The notes under the pieces are model-generated. The model did not search any database. It was not told where the DNA came from and worked only from the letters and a program-made list of their open reading frames with translations. 33,031 nucleotides of DNA from Cellvibrionales bacterium UBA1969. GTDB taxonomy: Bacteria > Pseudomonadota > Gammaproteobacteria > Pseudomonadales > UBA7434. The position numbers were made by a program, and so were the translations under genes. Position 1 is the first letter of the stretch. Each line of letters starts with the position of its first letter. The stretch is taken from positions 965-33,995 of the forward strand of contig DDDX01000084.1 in the NCBI GenBank assembly GCA_002339085.1, in the 5' to 3' direction. Positions 15,560 to 22,737 of this stretch are shown one piece after another.

Positions 15560-16687
15560 TCACTTTTGATTAAGCCTATTGATAATAGCCTTCGTTATAA
15601 CTGTATCAAGCGCTATTTCAATATCAATGACAAAAAATTTAGCTTGAAAATAATAGTCAAGCGCCTGAAGCTTGACCGCATCTTTTGCTGTGACAATGAT
15701 AGCTTCATCTCGTGCTATTGCATCAAGTGCATGCGCATCCTTTAATGTATAGCGGTGGTGGTCATTGTAATCGTGCCTCAACAATTCAGGCATCGACTTA
15801 CTCGCCAAAAAAATATTACCAACAGTAGTAAAAAACTTATCTGGATTTCCAATCCCTGCCACCATGTGAAGGGTAGAAAAATTAATCAATCTTTCACGAA
15901 TTTTATCAATTGATGAATATGATAAGGTATGCCCAGAAGGTTCTATTTCTCGCATTGCGTCGATACAGGTAATAACGTTTGAAGACTTTTTTGAAAATTG
16001 GTTTAACCGCTCTATAGTATTAAACTGGCCAGAGCCAGTTACAATAATATGGTCCACTTTTTTCAGTCGTGAAACCCGCTCTCTTAATGGACCTGAAGGG
16101 ATTAGCAGTCCGTTACCTAGACCCTGCTTTGAGTCAATCACTGCAATTTCAATAGACCTAGGCAGCTGGTAATGCTGCAAACCATCATCACTAAGCACAA
16201 CATTACAGGGTAATGTATTGACAACATGCAAATAGGCAGACGCTCGACTCGCTGAGATGATGACAGGGACGTTTTTAAGCGATTGAGCAATAAGAACAGG
16301 CTCTTCACCACAGTAGCCAGGGTCGCTATCCGAAAAAACAGAGGTTACAGAATTTTTCTGACCTGACGCAATTCCACCATAGCCTCGACTAATAATCGCG
16401 GGTTGATAGCCGGCGTCAATTAGCTGTTTAGCTAAATTAATAATGATTGGTGTCTTTCCAGTCCCGCCCACAGATATGTTACCAACAACAATAACTGGTA
16501 ATGATTGTTCTTTGAGCACCAATGAAGACGAGCGCATTCTCTCGTGTATAATGCGAAAACAATAGGTGATAAGCCAGTAAAGAATACTTAGGGGCATAAA
16601 CAAGATGGAAAACAAGAAGCCCAAAGGACTTTTATAATACCAAAGCCCTGTGATTAAGCGCTCAGCTTGTCGTTTACTCAGTGACAT
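15560..16687 (-). CDS. lpxK: Tetraacyldisaccharide 4'-kinase
   Basis: Phosphorylates the 4' position of the lipid A disaccharide precursor at the inner face of the inner membrane. From the ATG at 16687 it is 375 residues: an N-terminal membrane helix (FLFSILFMPLSILYWLITY), a P-loop VGNISVGGTGKTPIIINLA, then ISRGYGG, the DDGLQHYQL motif, and GPLRE. It can be extended four codons to a TTG at 16699, but the ATG has GGGT ahead and gives a normal N-terminus. It lies directly upstream of kdsB, consistent with shared LPS synthesis. No msbA precedes it. Confidence 0.95.
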   Translation of the reverse strand: MSLSKRQAERLITGLWYYKSPLGFLFSILFMPLSILYWLITYCFRIIHERMRSSSLVLKEQSLPVIVVGNISVGGTGKTPIIINLAKQLIDAGYQPAIISRGYGGIASGQKNSVTSVFSDSDPGYCGEEPVLIAQSLKNVPVIISASRASAYLHVVNTLPCNVVLSDDGLQHYQLPRSIEIAVIDSKQGLGNGLLIPSGPLRERVSRLKKVDHIIVTGSGQFNTIERLNQFSKKSSNVITCIDAMREIEPSGHTLSYSSIDKIRERLINFSTLHMVAGIGNPDKFFTTVGNIFLASKSMPELLRHDYNDHHRYTLKDAHALDAIARDEAIIVTAKDAVKLQALDYYFQAKFFVIDIEIALDTVITKAIINRLNQK

Positions 16688-16720
16688 CGATAAACCCAAA
16701 AGATTAGCAATATTTATTTC

Positions 16721-16726
16721 ATTATA
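16721..16726 (-). promoter_or_regulatory. Possible -10 box of an internal promoter before lpxK
   Basis: On the minus strand a consensus TATAAT lies about 34 bp before the lpxK start. The -35 is poor (CTGTTA at about 17 bases). It could give lpxK-kdsB-phosphatase-murB their own transcription start separate from lolCDE. Confidence 0.35.
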
Positions 16727-16727
16727 G

Positions 16728-16856
16728 CTAATTTAAGCGCTCATAACAGGTATCTATATTGTCTGCACTCTGCCATATATGCCGCGGCTTGTATTTTATA
16801 CAAAAAGGAACGCACCACTCACCATTACGATAACGGATTCGAAGTTTACTAATCAA
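16728..16856 (-). CDS. Possible 42-residue ORF between lolE and lpxK
   Basis: A TTG at 16856 overlaps the lolE stop (TTGA) and opens 42 codons ending in TAG at 16730-16728, filling most of the lolE-lpxK gap. The product is basic with three cysteines and two tryptophans (for example IRYRNGEWCVPFCIKYK) and has no signal peptide. I recognise no family. The overlap with lolE resembles the coupled junctions elsewhere in this block, but the TTG has no separate Shine-Dalgarno sequence, and 42 open codons can arise by chance. It may equally be a degraded remnant of genes that stand at this place in related genomes. Confidence 0.28.
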   Translation of the reverse strand: MISKLRIRYRNGEWCVPFCIKYKPRHIWQSADNIDTCYERLN

Positions 16857-18145
16857 AAATAACGTAGCGCTCTCGCTGGCTGAATCGTACTGGCTTTAAA
16901 GGCGGGAATTATCGTTGCCAGTAAAGTCATTAATGTAGTTACTGTGCATATCAATAAATAATCATTTGTTTTAATATCAGTAGGAAGATAATTAATAGGG
17001 TATATTTCGGTATTAAGAAGCTCGAAATCAAGAAAAAACTCAACGTAAGGAACAATAATTGCTATATTTTTTGTGAGCAAAAACCCCAATAAGCCACCCA
17101 TGAGACAAGCAAAGAAAGTAATCATTAAGCCCTGAAATATAAAAATGCCTATCACTTGATGCCGCTTAAGACCCATCGTTCTGAGGATTGCAATGGATTT
17201 TGTTTTTTGTTTAACGACCATAGCTAAGGTAACAAATACATTAAAACAAGCAACAGTAATAATACTACCAATGAGAAGCACGACCAATTCTCTTGATAAT
17301 TTAATGGCGGCATATAAATTACCGAAAGACTGTGTCCAGTCTGAAACTCTAACCGCCAAATCAAAATTTAGAGCTGTTCTGTAGGCAAGAGAACGTGCAT
17401 TGAATAAGTCGTAAAATTGAAGCTCAACACCCTGAACGAAACCCGCATGATCTAGAACCGCTGCTGACTGATGGATATCAATAACTGCAAGATGCTGATC
17501 AATTTCAGTGCCAGTTGTAAAAATATTGCGAACACGAAATGAGTGGCTTTTCACCGCATCTATAGATGGATGCTGCTTATCTGCAGACTGATGGAGCAAC
17601 ATTAATCGAACCGACTGACCTGCTGACAAAGATAACTTATCAGCGAGCGAAGAGCCTATTAAAATTTCTTTTTGGGTGGAGCTAAACCGAAAGTTGTCAA
17701 CGTTTATCGACGAGGCAGAACCCTTTTCACTTGGCAAGAATTTAGTAAAAAGATCATCAACAGCTTGCCCAGCTAAACCCTTTATTAACATGGGCTGAGT
17801 TTGATTATTGGCGACAGCCAATGCTTTAAATTCAACGACATATTGCGCTTTCTTAATAAAAGGTGAAGCATCAAGTTGCTCAATCAGCGAGTTTGAAGGC
17901 ACAACCGGTGAGTCATACCAGAGGGTTGCGTGAGGCGCTAACTCAAGAATACGGTCACGAAATTCTTTTTCGAAACCATTCATAACTGATAAAACAAGCA
18001 TTAATATAGCAATTGCTAGAGCCAGGCCAAACATGGATATTCGCGAAATAAACTTGACTAGCGAACCCGTACTTGACCCAGCAAAAAAACGCCAAGCCAA
18101 CCACCATTGATTGATTATCGGATACTGTCCCAATATAAACTTCAC
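16853..18145 (-). CDS. lolE: Lipoprotein-releasing ABC transporter permease LolE
   Basis: Membrane subunit of LolCDE, which extracts outer-membrane lipoproteins from the inner membrane and hands them to LolA. The 430-residue protein has the MacB/FtsX-type layout: one N-terminal helix with GLALAIAILMLVLSVMNGFE, a large periplasmic domain (about residues 50-260), then three C-terminal helices with the FtsX-like KTKSIAILRTMGLKRHQV coupling loop, ending PARALRYF. The start is a GTG at 18145, overlapping the lolD stop by four bases (GTGA). Assignment as LolE rather than LolC rests on gene order (C-D-E); the two paralogues are similar. Confidence 0.9.
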   Translation of the reverse strand: MKFILGQYPIINQWWLAWRFFAGSSTGSLVKFISRISMFGLALAIAILMLVLSVMNGFEKEFRDRILELAPHATLWYDSPVVPSNSLIEQLDASPFIKKAQYVVEFKALAVANNQTQPMLIKGLAGQAVDDLFTKFLPSEKGSASSINVDNFRFSSTQKEILIGSSLADKLSLSAGQSVRLMLLHQSADKQHPSIDAVKSHSFRVRNIFTTGTEIDQHLAVIDIHQSAAVLDHAGFVQGVELQFYDLFNARSLAYRTALNFDLAVRVSDWTQSFGNLYAAIKLSRELVVLLIGSIITVACFNVFVTLAMVVKQKTKSIAILRTMGLKRHQVIGIFIFQGLMITFFACLMGGLLGFLLTKNIAIIVPYVEFFLDFELLNTEIYPINYLPTDIKTNDYLLICTVTTLMTLLATIIPAFKASTIQPARALRYF

Positions 18146-18870
18146 ACTTGCACCAAATTACCCGCATCAAGTTGGTAAACCTTGTCTAAATCTTGTGTCA
18201 CACGTTCATCATGGGTGACAATAATAAAACTCGTTTTTTGCTGGTCTGTCACCAATTGGATGAGTTGTTGAATATCACTAGAGGCCTGCTTATCAAGATT
18301 ACCCGTTGGTTCATCCATTAAAATGCAGCTAGGCTGATTTGATAGCGCGCGGGCTATTGCCACTCGTTGACGTTCGCCACCCGACAATTCAGCAGGACGA
18401 TGATGTAAACGGTCGCTTAAGCCAACGGAAGCAAGAACGGCCGCTGCCTCGCTTCTAGCGACGTTTCGAGGAACTTTGCCGATCAACAAGGGGAACATAA
18501 CATTTTCTAGCGCGCTAAATTCAGCCAATAAATGATGAAACTGGTAAACAAAACCTAAGTGCTTATTTCTCAATTGACTTAAGTCATTGTCAGTAAGCGT
18601 GGATAAATCTTTATCGACGAGAGATACGGTTCCACTCGAAGGCGCATCTAAACCAGCCAATAGGTTTAATAAAGTACTCTTACCCGATCCAGATGCACCA
18701 ACAATTGCCACTTTCTCAGCCTGTTTCACATCAAAAAAGATAGACTCTAAAACCTTAAGACGACTATCACCTTGAAGATAATACTTGGATAAGTTACTGC
18801 ATTTTAAGATTGAGCGATCTACGGCGAGCTCATCCCTTTTCTTAGTCTTTATATCAACCTGATCAGTCAT
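18142..18870 (-). CDS. lolD: Lipoprotein-releasing ABC transporter ATPase LolD
   Basis: Cytoplasmic ATPase powering the LolCDE lipoprotein exporter. The 242-residue protein has the complete ABC set: Walker A VGASGSGKSTLLNLLAGLD, Q-loop VYQFHHLLAEFSALENVMFP (the LLxEFxxxENV motif is typical of LolD), signature LSGGERQRVAIARAL, Walker B CILMDEPTGNLD and the switch His in IVTHDERV. The ATG is preceded by AGGAT. It lies 24 bp after lolC and overlaps lolE, a clear operon. Confidence 0.96.
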   Translation of the reverse strand: MTDQVDIKTKKRDELAVDRSILKCSNLSKYYLQGDSRLKVLESIFFDVKQAEKVAIVGASGSGKSTLLNLLAGLDAPSSGTVSLVDKDLSTLTDNDLSQLRNKHLGFVYQFHHLLAEFSALENVMFPLLIGKVPRNVARSEAAAVLASVGLSDRLHHRPAELSGGERQRVAIARALSNQPSCILMDEPTGNLDKQASSDIQQLIQLVTDQQKTSFIIVTHDERVTQDLDKVYQLDAGNLVQV

Positions 18871-18894
18871 TGATGCATCCTTTTTGCCACTCGA

Positions 18895-20217
18895 CTAAAA
18901 CTCATATGAAAGTGCAGCCGCTGGTGGTATTGAAGCCGCCTTTTGGGCCGGATAAATTGACGCAAGGAGGCTAATTAACAATGCAGAAAAGACCGTGATA
19001 AATATTTCTGCCAATCTAATTTCAGAGGGTAAATGGGAGATATAAAAAACGCTTGGATCGAATAACTGCCAATTAAATAAGTGTTCTATAGACGATACTA
19101 TCAACCCAGCATTTGGCGCGATAAGTAAACCTAACAATGCGCCGAGTGTAGTTCCAATTGACGCGATGAGCATCCCTTGCAGTAAAAATATATTTCGGAT
19201 TTCAGTAGTATTTGCACCCATGGTTTTTAACACAGCAATATCACTGTATTTATCCATGACACTCATAAGCACAATTGACACAATGTTGAATGCTGCAATC
19301 CCTACTACGGCTAGTAATAACACAAAAATAATTATTTTTTCCATTGCAATGGCTGTAAATAAGCTTCGTTGGTCATTGCGCCAATCCAAAGCTGACAACG
19401 AATGATACTTAGGATTAGTTTGCACAAGCTGAAATAATGTATTATCAAGCTTATTTTGTATGTTAAAACGATCAACGAGCTCAAGCCTTAAACCATCGAC
19501 AGAAGCACCCCTAGCCAATAATTTTTGCCCGGCAAGCAAGCTAATTAAAACTAAGTTTTGATCAGCTTCAGCCCCTACTTCAAAGATGGCGCTAACGAAA
19601 AATCGTTTTTCTCGCATGACGACACCCGCAGGTGTAATAGTGATTTTAGGCAATACCAACTGTAAGCTATCGCCTACTGTAAGGCCTAGCTGTCGAGCAA
19701 GAAGACGACCGATAACAATCCCGTATTTTTGCTCTTGTAAAGCGCTGGCATCACCTGCAATAATATAGTTCTCAATGCCTGTTAGATCTACATCTAGGGT
19801 ATAATCAAAAGCTAGCAACTCAACGACTTGAAATCGTCCGTCCTTATTAACAATAGCTGTTTGCTCAATAAAAGGCGCTGCGGCAAGAATGCCATCCTGA
19901 GTGAGAATATCGTCACGCAAATCCTGCCACTGAATTAAAGCATTCTGATTAATCTCAGCGCGATCTTTGTCATTAAAATAAATCTTAGCGTCTGGAATTA
20001 ATGAAAGTAGACGGTTTTGAAGCTCGGTTTCAAAACCGTTCATCACACTAATAACAATGATCAATGTAGCTACACTGAGCACTAAGCCTAATAATGAGAC
20101 CCAAGTAAGGAAACTCGAACCAGGGCCACGCTGTTTGAACGTCACATATCGAAACGCGATCAGTGCAATGAAAGGCAGTGAACTCGTTGTACCTCGCTGT
20201 GGTTGTGATCGTGTCAT
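18895..20217 (-). CDS. lolC: Lipoprotein-releasing ABC transporter permease LolC
   Basis: Partner membrane subunit of LolE. From the ATG at 20217 it is 440 residues: a short cytoplasmic tail, the family N-terminus ALIAFRYVTFKQRGPGSSFLTWVSLLGL running into the first helix with VISVMNGFETELQNRLL, the periplasmic domain, then three C-terminal helices with KYSDIAVLKTMGANTTEI and the terminal PPAAALSYEF. The frame also opens at a TTG at 20271, adding 18 residues not expected in the family and without a ribosome site. It is first in lolC-lolD-lolE and divergent from the PilZ gene. Confidence 0.91.
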   Translation of the reverse strand: MTRSQPQRGTTSSLPFIALIAFRYVTFKQRGPGSSFLTWVSLLGLVLSVATLIIVISVMNGFETELQNRLLSLIPDAKIYFNDKDRAEINQNALIQWQDLRDDILTQDGILAAAPFIEQTAIVNKDGRFQVVELLAFDYTLDVDLTGIENYIIAGDASALQEQKYGIVIGRLLARQLGLTVGDSLQLVLPKITITPAGVVMREKRFFVSAIFEVGAEADQNLVLISLLAGQKLLARGASVDGLRLELVDRFNIQNKLDNTLFQLVQTNPKYHSLSALDWRNDQRSLFTAIAMEKIIIFVLLLAVVGIAAFNIVSIVLMSVMDKYSDIAVLKTMGANTTEIRNIFLLQGMLIASIGTTLGALLGLLIAPNAGLIVSSIEHLFNWQLFDPSVFYISHLPSEIRLAEIFITVFSALLISLLASIYPAQKAASIPPAAALSYEF

Positions 20218-20362
20218 AAAAGTGCTTGCATTGAACTTTATTGATAGTGTGGCTGTATGAATATCAGTCAATATTAAAGCTGCTTTAAGAGTTTATTGTC
20301 GATTTGTGAAGTAGATACAACAAAAACTGAGAATAGCCATCACTCTTCATGATTAATTAAGC

Positions 20363-20374
20363 TTAGTATACTAA
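20363..20374. promoter_or_regulatory. Palindrome TTAGTATACTAA between lolC and the PilZ gene
   Basis: A perfect 12-base palindrome in the 230 bp divergent region. TATACT inside it resembles a -10 box on either strand, though I cannot place a good -35. It may be an operator affecting both directions; a palindrome of this size in AT-rich DNA can also be chance. Confidence 0.3.
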
Positions 20375-20447
20375 ACTAAAAACAACCCAGCGTAAGTATA
20401 TTTATAGGGTATGAGCCCTGTTTTTATTGATTAGGAGAGCAAGTATT

Positions 20448-21023
20448 GTGGAAGCTGTCAGTGATCGTCGTCAGTTATTTCGAGTGGATGATACCGCTAT
20501 CTTAGATATCATGGCTGTTAATGAGCAAGATCTGCTTTCTCAAGTGGCTGAGGCTTGCTTCCCTAGTTCAGAAAGCTTTTCTTTAATGCGTAATATTCAA
20601 TCGATTGACAGTGAAAATGCCTTACTCCTGAGGAATATCCACGACAAGTCACCCGAAATCTCAGCTTATTTTTTATCTGTTAACAAAAAAATTGAAACGG
20701 TAGCTGCTGTTATTGCCAAGCAAATTGTATCAGAACACGCTAATAATATTGCGGTTGACCTTAGTGAAGGCGGTATTGGCTTTCAATCGAATGCCCCATT
20801 AGAAATTGACCAACATTATGCGATAAAAATATGGTTTAACGAAAAGATGACGGGGATTGCAGCTTATGTAAAGGTTGTCGCCTGCCAAGAGCTAGATGAC
20901 AATAGCTTTCGTATTTCTTGCCAGTTTAAACAGCTTAGCGATGTCGATGAAAAACTCATATCAAGGCATATTATGCAAGTACAAGCTAAACAACAACGGA
21001 TGAAAAAAGAACTTATTGATTAA
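20448..21023 (+). CDS. PilZ-domain protein (probable cyclic-di-GMP binding)
   Basis: The GTG at 20448 is preceded by AGGAGAG and is the preferred start; an in-frame TTG at 20427 would place that ribosome site inside the gene. The 191-residue protein has both canonical cyclic-di-GMP contact motifs of PilZ domains: RxxxR as RQLFR (residues 8-12) and DxSxxG as DLSEGG (104-109), followed by beta strands such as YAIKIWFN and FRISCQFKQL. The motifs are about 90 residues apart, much more than the usual 20-30, with a mostly helical segment between. A PilZ gene in this place beside lolC is also known in Pseudomonas. Output function unknown. Confidence 0.85.
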   Translation: MEAVSDRRQLFRVDDTAILDIMAVNEQDLLSQVAEACFPSSESFSLMRNIQSIDSENALLLRNIHDKSPEISAYFLSVNKKIETVAAVIAKQIVSEHANNIAVDLSEGGIGFQSNAPLEIDQHYAIKIWFNEKMTGIAAYVKVVACQELDDNSFRISCQFKQLSDVDEKLISRHIMQVQAKQQRMKKELID

Positions 21024-21040
21024 TATTGATAGCAAGATTA

Positions 21041-21352
21041 ATGCTGACGCTTTCTAAACAACATAAGTTAACTGCTATTCTCATGCAATCTCTTCTGCTG
21101 GTTTTTTATCCAAGTCAAGCAGAGGTCATCTCAATTCCACTAGCAACCGCCCTTTCGCCCTCAATCCAGATAACTGTTACGTATCAAGGCATGACGGAAG
21201 CTCAAGTACTGGATACCTTTGGCCCGGCCAATAGCATGAAGCCACCCGTTGGGCAGCCAGCGATTTCACAGTGGTTATTTACTGAATTCACTGTCTAATT
21301 TGGGTCAGGTAAGGTGCTACATAGCGTCTTAAAACGTCCCTCCGCGTATTAA
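21041..21352 (+). pseudogene. Small exported protein truncated by an in-frame TAA near its C-terminus
   Basis: ATG at 21041 opens a protein with a signal peptide (LTAILMQSLLLVFYPSQA, then EV) and a short domain with TYQGMTEAQVLDTFGPA and PPVGQPAISQWLF. From memory, this pattern matches a small periplasmic family of gammaproteobacteria in which a GMT-hydrophobic-GxP motif is followed by VG-PPI-RW and a strand reading FTVYFE...VLHSV. Here the frame reads FTV, then TAA at 21296-21298, then in the same frame FGSGKVLHSVLKRPSAY to a second TAA at 21350. The stop sits exactly where tyrosine is expected, one base from TAT or TAC. As read, the product is 85 residues and lacks the last 17 codons. It follows the PilZ gene by 17 bp, probably the same transcript. 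Confidence 0.65.
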
Positions 21353-21416
21353 TTCCATTGTTTGATGTGTCGCTTAAACCTTAGAATCGAGTTTTGATAT
21401 TGAATTAGATGATGAC

Positions 21417-22634
21417 ATGATGAAACAACCACTCCGCCAATTAGCACAATTTGATCTCAATACCTTTATCAATGAGTATTGGCAAAAAAAACCGCTATTA
21501 ATTCGACAGGGACTGCCTGATTGGGAAAATCCAATCACCCCTGACGAGCTTGCTGGCTTATCGCTTGAAGAGGAAATTGAATCGCGCATTGTCACTCAGA
21601 CAGAAACTCAAAGCTGGCAATTAGAGCATGGCCCCTTCGAAGAGTCACGATATAACGCTTTAGGCGACTCACATTGGAGTCTGTTAGTACAGGCAGTCGA
21701 TAACCATGTTTCCTCATTAGCTATTTTATTGGATTACTTTACATTCATTCCTAGCTGGCAAATTGACGACGTAATGGTTAGCTTTGCCACTAAAGGGGGT
21801 GGCGTAGGTCCTCATTTCGATCGTTACAATGTATTTCTAGTTCAAGGGCAAGGTCAAAGGGAATGGCAACTCGGTCAAGTTTGCGATAGTGAGACCATCC
21901 TCAACAATCTAAATGGGCTCATGCAGTTGCCTAACTTTGAATGTCAAACAAGCTATATCTTAGAGCCTGGCGATATATTGTATGTTCCGCCTTATCTCAG
22001 TCACTTAGGCACGTCGCTAGACAATAAATGCATGACGTATTCGGTAGGCTTTCGGTCACCCGCATTGAGTGATCTCGTTGACGACTTTGCTACTTTTTTA
22101 CAGACGCAGTTAACAGAAGACGAACGACTACGAGCACCATTAGTCGCTCTTAATGACAGTGCTAACGGTGCAATTGATCCAACCACCATTGCACTATTCA
22201 AAGCACAAATTACTTCTTTGATGGATGATGAAAAACGCTTGTCAAAATGGCTAGGTTGTTGGGCCACACTGCCTAAACGCTCTGCAATGGAGAGCGAAAC
22301 ACAGCTTGCATCTGACCAAGAGGTTGAGACAATCTGGAATCAACTCATGGCTATTGACGCTTTACTCATACGTTCTTCTGCTGCGAGGTTTCACTACATC
22401 GAAGCAAATGCAAACGGTCCTACATTTACCTTTTTTTCCAATGGGAGAGAGGTCGATATAGGAAGGCATGATGAGACATTATTGGCATCAATAAAGCAGG
22501 TATGTAACTCAAGATCGTTTAGCAGTCAGTTATTGGCACCCTGGTCTACCAATAAGTCGTTACGAGAAGTCATTGCAGATAGTATCTTGGCTGGAACTGT
22601 TTATGGAGAAGAGTTTAATTTTTGTGATGAATGA
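21417..22634 (+). CDS. roxA: Ribosomal protein uL16 arginine 3-hydroxylase (RoxA/YcfD)
   Basis: A JmjC/cupin 2-oxoglutarate- and Fe(II)-dependent oxygenase that hydroxylates an arginine of ribosomal protein uL16. The 405-residue protein starts FDLNTFINEYWQKKPLLIR, typical of the family. The iron ligands are visible as His133 and Asp135 in GPHFDRYNVFLVQG and His196 in VPPYLSHLGTS. The C-terminal winged-helix/dimerisation region follows. It is somewhat longer than E. coli YcfD (about 373 residues). Two adjacent ATG codons (21417, 21420) are possible starts; the ribosome site is weak. It converges on ligA across 103 bp without an obvious terminator. Confidence 0.92.
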   Translation: MMKQPLRQLAQFDLNTFINEYWQKKPLLIRQGLPDWENPITPDELAGLSLEEEIESRIVTQTETQSWQLEHGPFEESRYNALGDSHWSLLVQAVDNHVSSLAILLDYFTFIPSWQIDDVMVSFATKGGGVGPHFDRYNVFLVQGQGQREWQLGQVCDSETILNNLNGLMQLPNFECQTSYILEPGDILYVPPYLSHLGTSLDNKCMTYSVGFRSPALSDLVDDFATFLQTQLTEDERLRAPLVALNDSANGAIDPTTIALFKAQITSLMDDEKRLSKWLGCWATLPKRSAMESETQLASDQEVETIWNQLMAIDALLIRSSAARFHYIEANANGPTFTFFSNGREVDIGRHDETLLASIKQVCNSRSFSSQLLAPWSTNKSLREVIADSILAGTVYGEEFNFCDE

Positions 22635-22737
22635 TCGTAAACTTAAGGTTTGATAACATTCATTAATACGCTACATCTAGAGTAATGAAACGGGTTAAAC
22701 GAAGATGTAACAAATCGATTCATTTAACAAGTAGCGT

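Noticed and set aside
20406..20428. AGGG...CCCT hairpin followed by GTTTTTATT before the PilZ gene
   Set aside because: The stem is only 4 bp, and it sits just before the ribosome site of a gene on the same strand; too weak to call a terminator or riboswitch.
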